Assembly (NCBI GenBank): GCA_042408595.1
Contig: JBHOQX010000130.1
Coordinates: 8,703-72,702, forward strand
Length of the DNA: 64,000 nucleotides
Reading direction: 5' to 3'
DNA from: JBHOQX01 sp042408595
Lineage (GTDB): Bacteria > Chloroflexota > Chloroflexia > Chloroflexales > Roseiflexaceae
In this document: positions 9,552-18,694 of the stretch, one piece after another
Position numbering within the stretch: the stretch's first letter is position 1
Layout of the letters: each line of letters begins with the position of its first letter
Notes under the pieces: model-generated
Seen by the model: the letters and a program-made list of their open reading frames with translations, nothing else
What the model was told of the DNA's origin: nothing
The model's database searches: none
Program-made: the position numbers and the translations under genes

Positions 9552-9645
9552 CGATCATCGGCGAAAGACAACGGACGCATCTCGGCTCGTGAGGACGGCA
9601 AGACCGTTCCGAAAGGGGCGATCATGCGTCCTTCGCCAGGGAGCT

Positions 9646-10158
9646 ATGCGAACGATCGGCATCGACCCCGGCACGGCGCGGATGGGCTGGGGCATTGTGG
9701 ATGAGCAGGGCGGCAGGTTGCGCCTGGTGGATGTCGGCGTGCTGACGACCCCGGCCAGCACACCGCAGTCCGAGCGGCTGTTGCAGCTCCACCGTGAGCT
9801 AAGCGACCTGATCGCGCGCTACCGGCCAGGCGAGGCCGCCATCGAAGAGCTATTCTTCGGCAAGAACGTCAACACCGCGATCACCGTCGGGCAGGCGCGC
9901 GGCGTGGCGCTGCTGGCGTTGGCGCAGGCCAGCCTGGCGGTGCAGGAGTACAAGCCCACCGCGGTGAAGCAGGCGGTCTGCGGCTACGGCGGCGCGGACA
10001 AGAAGCAGATGCAGGAGATGGTGCGCATCACGCTCGGGCTGGAGCGCATACCCCGCCCGGACGACGCCGCCGACGCGCTGGCGATCGCGATCTGCCATGC
10101 CTACACTGCCCCGATGCTCCGGCGCCTGGCGCAGGGGTCGTTCGCCCGGCGCCTATGA
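9646..10158 (+). CDS. ruvC: Holliday junction endonuclease RuvC
   Basis: Cuts Holliday junctions symmetrically in homologous recombination together with RuvAB. 170 residues, normal length. The acidic active site is complete: Asp in IGIDPGTARMGWG (residue 7 region), Glu in AAIEELFFGKN, and the late Asp pair in RPDDAADALAIAICHA. Start ATG 9646 fits the conserved N-terminus MRTIGIDPG; an AGGGAG lies just 2 bp upstream, a tight spacing. The frame is open further upstream to 9589 but that part is not conserved. ruvA and ruvB are not adjacent. Confidence 0.95.
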   Translation: MRTIGIDPGTARMGWGIVDEQGGRLRLVDVGVLTTPASTPQSERLLQLHRELSDLIARYRPGEAAIEELFFGKNVNTAITVGQARGVALLALAQASLAVQEYKPTAVKQAVCGYGGADKKQMQEMVRITLGLERIPRPDDAADALAIAICHAYTAPMLRRLAQGSFARRL

Positions 10159-10288
10159 TGCTCACGTGCGTGCTCCACGCCCATGAGCCATGCGCTGCGA
10201 TGGTCCATCGATCGGCGTGTCACCGCGTGCCGTACCCCCCTCCCGCACCCCTCCCCGCGTGCCATCTAGGTGCAGCCCGATGTTCATC

Positions 10289-10351
10289 ACCCCAACCCCC
10301 GGTCCCCTCCCATCCGCACCGCTCCAGGTCCGAGTGTGGGGCCGGGGAGTG
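10289..10351. repeat. Imperfect inverted repeat in the ruvC downstream spacer
   Basis: Pyrimidine-rich CCCCAACCCCCGGTCCCCTC (starting near 10290) faces GTGGGGCCGGGGAGTG at 10336-10351. It can form a long imperfect hairpin and resembles the C-rich/G-rich block at 39070-39110. No T-run follows, so it is not a clear terminator. Confidence 0.4.
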
Positions 10352-10414
10352 ATGGCAAGCACGATAACGACGTTCGAGCCATTCGCTGCGCAAACAGAGC
10401 TGAGAGGCTAGAGT

Positions 10415-11488
10415 ATGAGCCATACGATCGTTGTTCTCGAAGGCGACCAGACCGGTCAGGAGCTGCTGGAAGAAGCGTTGCGCGTGTTGCGCGCCGCCGT
10501 CCCCAGCGACGAGCTTCAGTTCGAGCGCTTCGACCTGAGCCTGGAGAACCGCCGCGCCACCAACAACCAGGTCGTCTTCGACGCCGCCGACGCCATGCTG
10601 GAGACGGGCTACGGCCTGAAGGCGGCGACGATCACGCCGGAGGGGCAGGGCGATGTCGGCAGCCCAAACGCGCTGTTGCGCGAGCGGGTGGACGGCACGG
10701 TGATCGTGCGGACCGGCCGGCGCATCCCCGGCGTGCGCCCGGTCGGCGGCGTCCATGCTCCGATCGCGGTCATCCGCATGGCGGTCGGCGACGCCTACGG
10801 CGCGAAGGAGTGGCGCGAGGGCAGCGGCCTGGACGAAGTCGCCTACCGCACCGAGCATATCACACGGCGCCACTGCCGCGCCGTGGCCGAGTACGCCTTC
10901 CGCCATGCCGAGAAGATCAATGGGCGCGTCTTCGGCGGGCCGAAGTACACCGTCAGCCCGGTCTACGAGGGGATGCTCAAGGAGGAGATGGACGCTGCGG
11001 CGGCGCGCTACCCGCACGTCAAATACGAGCCGCAGTTGATCGACGCCACCTACGCGCTGCTGCTCACCAAGGACGGCGGCGCGCTCACCATCCCGGCGCT
11101 CAACCGCGACGGCGATTGCCTGAGCGACCTGGTGCTCCAGATGTTCGGCTCGATCGCCGGCTCGGAGTCGCTCCTGCTCAGCTTCGACGACGACTGGAAC
11201 CCCCGTGTGGTGATGGCCGAGGCACCCCACGGCACCGCGCCCAGCCTCTTCGGCAAGAACGTCGCTAACCCGATGGCGATGATCCTGGCCGGCGCGTCGC
11301 TCCTGTCATACATCGGCGGAGCGTTGCTGCCGGTCTCGCGCGCGATCTCCGAGTCGGTCTTCGAGGCGGTCTACGACGACATCCGCACCGCGGACCTCGG
11401 CGGCCACGCGACAACTACCGAGTTCACGGACGAGGTTATCCGCCGCGTTGTGGTCAAGATGGAGGCATGGAGCGCATTAGGTGCCTGA
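10415..11488 (+). CDS. Isocitrate/isopropylmalate dehydrogenase family protein
   Basis: 357 residues of the metal-dependent beta-hydroxyacid oxidative decarboxylase fold. Support: the late NRDGDCLSDLVLQMFG block (substrate and metal Asp residues) and EAPHGTAPSLFGKNVANP, the nucleotide-binding loop. The N-terminal substrate region reads TITPEGQGDVGSPNALLRE rather than the canonical KGP-type loop, so it is divergent, and the true substrate (isocitrate, isopropylmalate, tartrate or other) is not settled. Start ATG 10415 has AGAGG about 8 bp upstream. It faces the two-component genes tail to tail with a 61-bp gap. Confidence 0.82.
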   Translation: MSHTIVVLEGDQTGQELLEEALRVLRAAVPSDELQFERFDLSLENRRATNNQVVFDAADAMLETGYGLKAATITPEGQGDVGSPNALLRERVDGTVIVRTGRRIPGVRPVGGVHAPIAVIRMAVGDAYGAKEWREGSGLDEVAYRTEHITRRHCRAVAEYAFRHAEKINGRVFGGPKYTVSPVYEGMLKEEMDAAAARYPHVKYEPQLIDATYALLLTKDGGALTIPALNRDGDCLSDLVLQMFGSIAGSESLLLSFDDDWNPRVVMAEAPHGTAPSLFGKNVANPMAMILAGASLLSYIGGALLPVSRAISESVFEAVYDDIRTADLGGHATTTEFTDEVIRRVVVKMEAWSALGA

Positions 11489-11549
11489 GGCGCGGGTGCG
11501 TGCGCGGGAGGGGGCAGGGTGACGCGGCCGGCCGCTCCCCAAGCACATG

Positions 11550-12869
11550 CTATGCCTTTCCGGCATGCGGCACGACAAACCAGAAGGTCGATCCCGCACC
11601 CTCCTCGCTCGTCGCCCAGATGCGCCCGCCGTGCCCCTCGATCAGGTGCTTGGCGATCGCCAGGCCCAGCCCTGTCCCGCCCGCGTTACGCGTTCGCGCC
11701 CGGTCCACCTTGTAGAAGCGCTCGAAAATCCGCGGAATGTCCGCACTCGGGATGCCGATCCCGGTATCGTTGACGCTGACGAGCAGCCAGTCGCCCGGGG
11801 GGAGCGGTTGCGGCAGCGCGATCGCCGGGCGGCCGGCGCGCGCCGGTGGCACCTGCTCCCGGCGGCGCTCACGCGATGGGTCCTCCAGGGGGCGCGCAAC
11901 CAGCCGCCGCTCGACATAGCCGGTGTGCCCATCTTCTTCCGTCACCGTGATCGCACAGGCCCGCACCAGGATCGTCCCGCCGGCCGGCGTGAACTTAGCG
12001 GCGTTGTGCAACAGGTTCAGCAGCACCTGGCCGATGCGCTGCGCATCGATCAGCGCTGGCGGCAGCCCATCTGGCACATCGGCGCGGGTGATCAGCGCCT
12101 TGCGCTCCGCCTGCGGCACGATCCGCTCCAGCGCCCGGGTGACGACCGGCGCCAGCGGCGTCGGGCGGAGCTGGAGCGCGACGCGCCCGGATTCGATCTG
12201 CGACAGCTCGTGGAGCTCGTCCACCAATTGCGCGATCGCATCCACCTCCTGCGCCATCTGCCCGAGCATCCGCTCGCGCACATCCGCCGGCGGACCGGAT
12301 TGGAGCGTCTCGACCAGCAGCTTGACCGAGGCGAGCGGGTTGCGCAGTTCGTGCGAGACGTTCGCCACCATATCGCGCCGTGCCCGCTCCAGCATGCTGA
12401 GCTGCGTCACATCGCGCAACTGCACCAGCGTCCCGTGCGTACCATCGGCCTGGAGCGTCGACGCGCGCAGCCGCAACGTGCGCCCGCCGGTCGGCAGGCG
12501 CAGCACGATCTCGCGCGGCTCGCCATCGCGCGCGACATCGCTCACCAGCGCATCGGCCTGGTAGTCGCGCAGGATGCTGATCAGGCCCTGGCCGCGCGCA
12601 GCCTCGGCGCGCACGCCCAGCAACGCCTCGGCCTGCGGGTTGAGATAGACGACCTGGCGCTCATCATCCAGCACAATGATCCCGGCATCGAGCTGCGACG
12701 CGACCGCGTACACCAACGGCGGCAGCGGCTCGAGGTCATGCGCGGCCGGGGGCGGGGGCAGAGCGGGGGGAGCGGGCGGGGCCGCTGTGCGGCGGGCGCG
12801 CCGCTCCCACAGCCCCCAGGCGAAGAACACGGCAGCAGCGAACCCGAGAACGGCGGCGAGCAGCTCCAT
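11550..12869 (-). CDS. PhoR-like sensor histidine kinase with PAS domain
   Basis: 439 residues. One N-terminal membrane helix (2-20), a Pro/Ala-rich linker, a PAS-like domain at about 55-155 (IIVLDDERQVVYLNPQAEALL), HisKA with phosphoacceptor His173 in VSHELRNPLAS, then the HATPase domain with N box LNLLHNAAKF, G1 DTGIGIPSADIPRIFERF and G2 GTGLGLAIAKHLIEGHGG. A loop of roughly 45-50 residues, Arg/Pro-rich (about 300-345), sits between the N box and G1 and is longer than usual. With no extracytoplasmic domain it likely senses a cytoplasmic or membrane cue. It follows the response regulator by 8 bp in the same operon, the order found in phoB-phoR pairs; the signal is not known. Confidence 0.93.
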   Translation of the reverse strand: MELLAAVLGFAAAVFFAWGLWERRARRTAAPPAPPALPPPPAAHDLEPLPPLVYAVASQLDAGIIVLDDERQVVYLNPQAEALLGVRAEAARGQGLISILRDYQADALVSDVARDGEPREIVLRLPTGGRTLRLRASTLQADGTHGTLVQLRDVTQLSMLERARRDMVANVSHELRNPLASVKLLVETLQSGPPADVRERMLGQMAQEVDAIAQLVDELHELSQIESGRVALQLRPTPLAPVVTRALERIVPQAERKALITRADVPDGLPPALIDAQRIGQVLLNLLHNAAKFTPAGGTILVRACAITVTEEDGHTGYVERRLVARPLEDPSRERRREQVPPARAGRPAIALPQPLPPGDWLLVSVNDTGIGIPSADIPRIFERFYKVDRARTRNAGGTGLGLAIAKHLIEGHGGRIWATSEEGAGSTFWFVVPHAGKA

Positions 12870-12877
12870 AGCCTCGG

Positions 12878-13567
12878 TCAGACGGCTGGCGCCTCGAAGC
12901 GATAGCCGACACCACGCACCGTCTGGATGTAGATCGGGCGGCCGGGGTCGGGTTCGACCTTCTCACGCAGCCAGCGAATGTGGACATCCACCGTGCGGCT
13001 GTCGCCGAAGAAATCGAACCCCCAAACGCGCTCCAGCAGCACATCGCGCGAGAGGGCGATGCCGCGGTTGCGCATCAGGCAGGTCAGCAGGTCGAATTCC
13101 TTCTGCGACAGATTCAATTCCTGCCCATCGCGCCAGGCGCGGCGCGAGCCGGTGTCGATGCGCACGCCGCCGGCCTCCAGTACTTCGCGGCTGCCCGCCG
13201 CCCGCCGCTCGCTGCGGCGTAGCACGGCGCGCACCCGCGCCAGCAGCTCGCCGAGACTGAACGGCTTGGAGACATAATCGTCAGCCCCCAGCTCCAACCC
13301 AGCGATGCGGTCAACCTCGTCCTGGCGCGCGGTGAGCAACACGATCGGCACATCGCTCTCCTGGCGCAGAATGCGGCAGATCGAGAAGCCGTCCAGTCGC
13401 GGCAGCATTACATCAAGCAGAACGAGATCCGGCTGCTCGCGGCGCGCCATCTCAAGCCCGGCCACGCCGTCCGTCGCGAGCTGCACGGCGTACCCTTCGC
13501 GCTCCAGGTTGTAGCGCAGCGTCTCGGAGAGCGTCGGATCATCTTCTACCAGAAGAATGCTTGTCAT
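12878..13567 (-). CDS. OmpR/PhoB family response regulator
   Basis: 229 residues. The receiver domain has acidic pocket Asp9/Asp10, phosphoacceptor Asp52 (LLDVMLPRLDGF), Thr79 and Lys101 (VSKPFS). A winged-helix DNA-binding domain fills residues about 130-228 (LNLSQKEFDLLTCLMRN, SRTVDVHIRWLREKVE, TVRGVGYRFE). It is the partner of the kinase that starts 8 bp downstream. Phosphorylation by that kinase should promote dimerisation and promoter binding. Targets cannot be inferred here. Confidence 0.95.
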   Translation of the reverse strand: MTSILLVEDDPTLSETLRYNLEREGYAVQLATDGVAGLEMARREQPDLVLLDVMLPRLDGFSICRILRQESDVPIVLLTARQDEVDRIAGLELGADDYVSKPFSLGELLARVRAVLRRSERRAAGSREVLEAGGVRIDTGSRRAWRDGQELNLSQKEFDLLTCLMRNRGIALSRDVLLERVWGFDFFGDSRTVDVHIRWLREKVEPDPGRPIYIQTVRGVGYRFEAPAV

Positions 13568-13655
13568 GCCTCTGCTGAAACATCAATGCCGCGGGATCAT
13601 GCCGAACCGCTGGCCGAACGCAGCGTGTTTATCCGGGCTGCGCCGCAGGACCGCT

Positions 13656-14819
13656 TCACTCCGGGAGCGCCCGCCGCACGCCGTCGCTGGCGCGGCAGAC
13701 GTAGATCGTCGCCTCACGGCCCGTGACATCGCGGTAGCCCAGCCCGACCTCGCGCCGGAAGCGCTCAACGGCGTCGTGCCGCACCAGGCTGACCGTCGAG
13801 CCACCGAAGCCGCCGCCGGTCAGGCGTGAGCCGTAGACGCCCGGCACGCCGCGGGCCAATTCCACCAGCGTGTCGATCTCCGGCACACTCACTTCGTAAT
13901 CGTCGCGCATGCTGCGGTGCGAGTCGTACATCAGCACGCCAAACCGGGCATAGTCGCCGGCTTCGAGCGCAGCGGCGCCGTCCAACACGCGCTGGTTCTC
14001 GCTGATGACATGCCGGGCGCGCCGGCGCACCGGCTCGGGCAGCTCGGCCTCGTGCGCCTGGAACTGCGCCAGCGACACATCGCGCAGCGCGGTGATCTTG
14101 GGGTACCACTGCTTGAACAAGCGCACCGCCTCGGCGCACTCCCGCCGACGCTGGTTGTAGCCTGAGTCGCCGAGTTCGTGATGGACGTTGCTGTTGGCGA
14201 TCACGATCTCGACATCCGACGGCAACGGCACCGGGCGGTAGCTCAGGTCGCGGCAGTCGATCAGCAGCGCGTGGCCGGCCTGGCCGAGCGCAGCGATCAA
14301 CTGGTCCATGATGCCGCACTGCACGCCGACAAAATTGTTTTCCGCCCCCTGCGCCAGCAACGCCAGCTCCTCGCCCAGCAGGTTCAGCCGGTTCATCAGC
14401 TGGAAGGCGTAGCCAACGGCTACCTCCAACGCCGCGGACGACGACAGGCCTGCGCCGCGCGGCACGTCGCTGGCGATCAGCAGGTCGGCTCCGGCCAGTG
14501 GGTGCCCGGCGACGAGCAGCGCCTTGACGACGCCGCGCACGTAGTTGCTCCACGGCCGCTCGGCGCTCCGCTCGATCGTGCCGAGCACGAAAGCATCGGT
14601 CTCCCCAAGGTCGCTAGCGAGGACGCGCACCGTGTCGTCCGTGCGCGGGCGGGCGGCGACATACGTCGCCCGGTCGATCGCGGCGGGGAAGACGAAGCCA
14701 TCGTTGTAGTCGGTGTGCTCGCCGATCAGGTTCACCCGCCCCGGCGCGCGGACGATCAGGCGCGGGTGGATGCCGTAATGCTGTTCGTAGGCGGCGCGAA
14801 TGGCGGTGACATCGAGCAT
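13656..14819 (-). CDS. galK: Galactokinase
   Basis: Phosphorylates alpha-D-galactose to galactose-1-phosphate (Leloir pathway, cytoplasm). 387 residues, normal length for a GHMP-family galactokinase. The galactokinase signature GRVNLIGEHTDYNDG lies at about 26-40, the ATP-binding GHMP motif in PRGAGLSSSAALEV, and the C-terminal GSRLTGGGFGGSTVSLV motif 3. Start ATG 14819 matches the conserved N-terminus; the frame is open upstream but not conserved. No other gal gene is adjacent. A promoter is seen at 14919-14927, giving a leader of about 90 nt. Confidence 0.96.
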   Translation of the reverse strand: MLDVTAIRAAYEQHYGIHPRLIVRAPGRVNLIGEHTDYNDGFVFPAAIDRATYVAARPRTDDTVRVLASDLGETDAFVLGTIERSAERPWSNYVRGVVKALLVAGHPLAGADLLIASDVPRGAGLSSSAALEVAVGYAFQLMNRLNLLGEELALLAQGAENNFVGVQCGIMDQLIAALGQAGHALLIDCRDLSYRPVPLPSDVEIVIANSNVHHELGDSGYNQRRRECAEAVRLFKQWYPKITALRDVSLAQFQAHEAELPEPVRRRARHVISENQRVLDGAAALEAGDYARFGVLMYDSHRSMRDDYEVSVPEIDTLVELARGVPGVYGSRLTGGGFGGSTVSLVRHDAVERFRREVGLGYRDVTGREATIYVCRASDGVRRALPE

Positions 14820-14918
14820 GGCGAGTATGGTCCCTTGGCCGATCTCCAGCTCGTGGCTGACCGAACGAGCGGCAGATCGCAACCAGCCAGGCGCCCGTCT
14901 CCGGTCCTCCAGGCAGGC

Positions 14919-14927
14919 ATTATAGCA
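14919..14927 (-). promoter_or_regulatory. Extended -10 promoter for galK
   Basis: Reading on the minus strand, TGCTATAAT with no clear -35 element 17 bp upstream. About 95 bp before the galK start. Confidence 0.6.
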
Positions 14928-15270
14928 TCGAATCTGCTGTGCGTTAGGATGGCCGGTAGGGGCGTGGTCGCCGCGTCCCAGCCGTGCTGCCGCACGCCGG
15001 GCGACCAGGGCCACCCGGTCCGGGGAGGCGCCCTCATTCCTGTGGAGCAAGATCAGGCGGCACCGTCTGCACAGCCGTACCATCACGCCCGGCGGATGAG
15101 GCGACGGCTTGGCGCGCCGCCGCGTCCCGGCGGGTAGGCGGGGGTGTGGCCGCCGGGGCTGCCGGCGACAGCTATCGTGTAGCCCTGGCAGGTCGTGCAG
15201 CCCGCTGCCAGCTGGCGGCGGCGACCCGCGCGAAATGGCCCGGCTGCCGCGCCGCATAGCCGGTCGGCCG
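14928..15270. other. Non-coding spacer between galK promoter and the beta-helix gene
   Basis: About 340 bp. Reading frames here are open by G+C bias only and show no family motif. I see no RNA gene, no T-run terminator and no clear repeat. Confidence 0.5.
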
Positions 15271-17271
15271 CTACCGCGCCACCGGCACGTACGCCCGATC
15301 GCGCAACACCAGCACCCGCAGCGTCGCCGCCGGAAGCGCCGAGCCCTGCACCGCAATCGTCGCCTCGCGCGGCGTGGCGATGTCGCCGGCCGGCACAGCC
15401 ACCCGCAGCGTCCCAGGGTCGACGTAGGTCGTGGGCCGCGGGGCGCCGTTCCACAGCACGACGCTTTCTGGCACGAACCCGCCGCCAAGCACCGTCAGCG
15501 TGAACCCGGGCTCCCCGGCGAAGGCGATACCGGGCTGGAGCGCCAACCGCGTCGCGACCTCGTATGCTCCAGAATCGCAGGCCGCCCCCTGGGGCCGCGG
15601 AACGCCGCGCTGATCCCCGATCATGCAGCCGGCCCCATGGTCGATCGCCGGGCTGCCGGGGAGGAGAGCGTGCGTCGCCGTCGGGCCGCCGTTCATCGCC
15701 AGCGGGCCGAGCAGCGCCGCCGCCGCCGGCCGGCCTGGCAGGCAGGTCGTGTCGCCGCTCTGCACGTTGCCGCCGCCGTCCGCCACTGCGTTCATACAGT
15801 TCGTCGCCCCGGGCGCGCCGGCAGCGATGCTGTTCAGCAGCATGATGCTGGCCTGCATCTCGCGCGCCAGCGACGCCCCGGCGCTGGCGCTGTTGCCCGC
15901 CAGCGTGCTGCTCCCGACCGTCGCCGTGCCCCGGTTGTAGTAGATGCCGCCGCCGCGCTCGGCGCTGTTGCCGCTGAAAGTGCTGTTCACCACCGTCAGC
16001 GTCCCGTTACCACCGATTCCGCCGCCGAACCCCTTCGACCCCACGACCCGGTTGTTCGCAAACGTGCTCGCGCCGACCATCACTGTCGAGCGGTAGGTGA
16101 CGATTGCGCCGCCGCGGGTGTCGCCCTGGCCGTCCAACCCGGCCGCATTGCCGCTGAAGGTCGCGCCATGGACGGTCAGTTGGGCGGCGACGCTGTAAAG
16201 CGCCCCACCATCGCGCCACGCCCGGTTGTCCGCGAACGCGCCGCCCTGGATGATGGTTGTGCTGCCAGTGCCGTTGTGGAGCACCGCGCCAGTGTTGGCC
16301 TGGTTGTCGCGGAACTCCGCGCCAAGCAGCTCAACGCGGCCGTACCACGTGCCAACCGCACCGCCCATCTTGTCGGTTGTATTGCCGAGGAACGCGCCGC
16401 CCTCGATCCGCAGCGTCGCGTCTTCGTCGGCGAAGATCGCCCCGCCGCCCTCGTGCGCGAAGTTGCCCTCGAAGCGCGCGCCCGCCGCCGTGGCGACCGA
16501 GGCCGGGTTGAGGGCGTAGATCGCCCCACCGAGGCCGGCGTTCGGCTGCCCGTTCGTTCCCTCGGCGCGGTTGCCGCGAAACACGCCGCCGCGGATCGTC
16601 ATCGGGCTGTCGAGCGTGTAGATGCCGCCGCCGTCGCCACTGACGCGGTTCTCGGCTACGGTCACACCGTCGAGCGTGATGATCGCCCCGGGCGCGGCGT
16701 ACAGCCCGCCGCCGTACGCCGCATGGTTCCCGCTGAACGCGCCGCCGCTCATGCTCACGCCGCCGCCGTAGGCGAACAGCCCGCCACCGGCGACCTGCGC
16801 CTGGCAGCCGGCAAAGATCACATGCTCAAGCTCGATCACGCTGCGCCGGCTGTAGATGCAGCCGCCGTGCTGCGGATCGGTTCCGCCAGAACGCCCATTC
16901 GCCAGCGTGATGTCGCACAGTGCGAAGCGCAGGCCGTTGTGCTTCTCCCACTTGTTCAAGTAAAAAATGCGCGTCCGCCCGCCTGCATCCAGCGTCACCC
17001 GGCCGCCGCCGTCGATCTCGGTCGGCGCGGCGATCTCGGCCGTGCGGGTGATCGGGATCGTGATCGGGGCCGGCCCGCAGTTGAAGCGGATTGCCCCGCC
17101 GCCGGCGAGCGCCGCTGCCAGCGCCGATTCGGTGCAACTCGCCGCCGTCCCGTTGCCCACCACGCCGGCGACTTGTACGGGGCGTGGCGCTGAGTGCGCG
17201 GCAAGCTGGATCACTATCAGCGTAACCGACAGAACACGCCGCATCCGCGCCATACGGACCTCATCGCGCAA
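15271..17271 (-). CDS. Exported right-handed beta-helix repeat protein with choice-of-anchor Q type C-terminus
   Basis: 666 residues. An N-terminal hydrophobic export signal (VLSVTLIVIQLAA) is followed by a CSLREA-like opening with two conserved Cys (SCTESALAAALAGGGAIRFNC). Then come many solenoid turns of the form GGAIYA...F.GN, each with repeated GN and GGG steps, as in polymorphic outer-membrane repeat proteins. Near 555-590 the sequence PAIDHGAGCMIGDQRGVPRP and DSGAYEV matches the choice-of-anchor Q end found on such solenoids. The last 85 residues look like an IPT/TIG-type beta-sandwich (LTVLGGGFVPESVVLWNG). It probably acts outside the cell as a surface or secreted solenoid; no catalytic residues are evident. 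The start could also be at internal Met7 or Met10, just before the signal. Confidence 0.85.
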   Translation of the reverse strand: MRDEVRMARMRRVLSVTLIVIQLAAHSAPRPVQVAGVVGNGTAASCTESALAAALAGGGAIRFNCGPAPITIPITRTAEIAAPTEIDGGGRVTLDAGGRTRIFYLNKWEKHNGLRFALCDITLANGRSGGTDPQHGGCIYSRRSVIELEHVIFAGCQAQVAGGGLFAYGGGVSMSGGAFSGNHAAYGGGLYAAPGAIITLDGVTVAENRVSGDGGGIYTLDSPMTIRGGVFRGNRAEGTNGQPNAGLGGAIYALNPASVATAAGARFEGNFAHEGGGAIFADEDATLRIEGGAFLGNTTDKMGGAVGTWYGRVELLGAEFRDNQANTGAVLHNGTGSTTIIQGGAFADNRAWRDGGALYSVAAQLTVHGATFSGNAAGLDGQGDTRGGAIVTYRSTVMVGASTFANNRVVGSKGFGGGIGGNGTLTVVNSTFSGNSAERGGGIYYNRGTATVGSSTLAGNSASAGASLAREMQASIMLLNSIAAGAPGATNCMNAVADGGGNVQSGDTTCLPGRPAAAALLGPLAMNGGPTATHALLPGSPAIDHGAGCMIGDQRGVPRPQGAACDSGAYEVATRLALQPGIAFAGEPGFTLTVLGGGFVPESVVLWNGAPRPTTYVDPGTLRVAVPAGDIATPREATIAVQGSALPAATLRVLVLRDRAYVPVAR

Positions 17272-17522
17272 TACGGTGAGAGCTCGTACATCTTACCTGC
17301 CGAGTCGCGGCGGTGCATCGCCGCGGGATGACAGTTCGATCTCAGTGGCGATCATCAGTGCCGCCCGCGCAGGGGAGTTCATTCGTGCGCCCCCTCTCCA
17401 CATGCTAGGAGGGGAGGATCGAGGAGACTAGGGCCTCACAGCAAGGATGTTCCGCTCCGCCGCCGACGGAGCGGCGCTTGGGCGGATACGCCTTCGTTTC
17501 AGACAGCCGCTCGGGGCACCGG

Positions 17523-17531
17523 TGGTACAAT
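17523..17531 (+). promoter_or_regulatory. Extended -10 promoter for the EamA transporter gene
   Basis: TGGTACAAT. The in-frame ATG at 17530 lies inside this -10 box and so cannot be in the mRNA. This argues for ATG 17566 as the translation start. Confidence 0.55.
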
Positions 17532-17565
17532 GGCCGCAGGACAGGCCTTGAGAGAGCAGTCTGCG

Positions 17566-18501
17566 ATGGAAACCACGCACATCCCGCGCGACGACATCGC
17601 CGCCCGCGGCCAACTGGCCATACTGGCCATGGCCGGCATCAACATCATCTGGGGCGCGGCCTTCCCGCTCACCAAGCCGGCACTTGAGACGATCCCGCCG
17701 TTCACCTTCGCCCTGCTGCGCTTCGCGATCGCCCTGGCCGTGCTGCTTCCGCTGGCGGGTAGGCCGGCGCTACGGCTGCTGCGCGGGCCGGACGGCCGGC
17801 GCCTGGCCCTGATGGGTGTGCTCGGTTTCGGCATCACCCAACTTACCCAAACCGCCGCGCTGGCGCTCAGCCCGGCCTCAGACATCGCGCTGATTGCCCC
17901 GACCACACCGCTGTGGGTCGCGCTGCTGGCCTGGCCCTTGCTCGGCGAGCGGCTCACGCGGCGCGGCGCGCTCGGGTTTGCCCTGGCGATCGCCGGGCTG
18001 CTGATCATCCTCTGGCCACAGGGCGGCCTCGGCACGGCGAGCTGGCAGCGGCTGCTCGGCGACGGCCTGTTCCTGGTGAGCTCGCTCGGCTGGGCGGCCT
18101 ACAACCTGATGGGGCGCGACCTGATGGCCCGCCGCGCCCCGCTCCCAGCGACCACCGCCGCCGGCCTGGTGGGTACGCTGGCCATCCTGCCATGTGCAGT
18201 GGGCGAATGGGCAACCGGGCACACGCCGGTCTTCACGCCGATCGGCGTGGCGGCCATCCTCTACACTGGCCTGCTGGTAACGGTGCTCGGCTTTCTAGTG
18301 CTGTTCTGGGCGCTGGGGCGGGCCAGCGCCGCCCGCGTCGCGGCGATGATGTACTTCCAACCGCTGGCTGGCGTCCTGATCGCCTGGCTGTGGCTTGACG
18401 AGCGGCTTGGCGAGGGGTTCGTGTTCGGCGCGGCGCTAGTGCTGGCGGGGGTTAGCCTGGTGGCGCTTCCGCCGCGCAAGGGGCGAGCGTCATCGCTCTG
18501 A
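17566..18501 (+). CDS. EamA/DMT family transporter
   Basis: 311 residues with ten predicted membrane helices in two EamA repeats (about 15-145 and 165-300). Typical patterns: IIWGAAFPLTKPALE in helix 1, LLGERLTRRGALGFALAIAG at the end of repeat 1, and WLDERLGEGFVFGAALVLAG at the end of repeat 2. Such proteins export amino acids or other metabolites or drugs across the inner membrane; the substrate cannot be read. Start ATG 17566 was chosen because the upstream ATG 17530 overlaps the -10 box; no strong ribosome binding site is seen. Confidence 0.9.
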   Translation: METTHIPRDDIAARGQLAILAMAGINIIWGAAFPLTKPALETIPPFTFALLRFAIALAVLLPLAGRPALRLLRGPDGRRLALMGVLGFGITQLTQTAALALSPASDIALIAPTTPLWVALLAWPLLGERLTRRGALGFALAIAGLLIILWPQGGLGTASWQRLLGDGLFLVSSLGWAAYNLMGRDLMARRAPLPATTAAGLVGTLAILPCAVGEWATGHTPVFTPIGVAAILYTGLLVTVLGFLVLFWALGRASAARVAAMMYFQPLAGVLIAWLWLDERLGEGFVFGAALVLAGVSLVALPPRKGRASSL

Positions 18502-18694
18502 TCCGGGGCGCCACACATACATGGCAGGGCCGACGCAGCCTTCTGAGAGGCGCAGGTATGGGGCGGCCGCCGACCGGCTACGGATGGACTGCTCGTGTGC
18601 ATCAGCACAAACTTTGGAGGCACGCTGGGCACGGGCGATGGCTGAGCGAATGCTCACATCCATACGGCCAGGATCGATGCGATCTGCCATCCCA

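Noticed and set aside
10159..10414. Possible small gene between ruvC and the dehydrogenase
   Set aside because: Only spurious frames; a C-rich/G-rich inverted repeat explains the region.
15083..15454. Open minus-strand frame overlapping the beta-helix gene end
   Set aside because: The amino-acid composition is the G+C-frame shadow of the real gene and it has no motif.
17320..17345. CGCGGCG-GTGCAT-CGCCGCG hairpin as possible RNA element
   Set aside because: Short perfect dyad only; no known riboswitch or sRNA pattern and no T-run.
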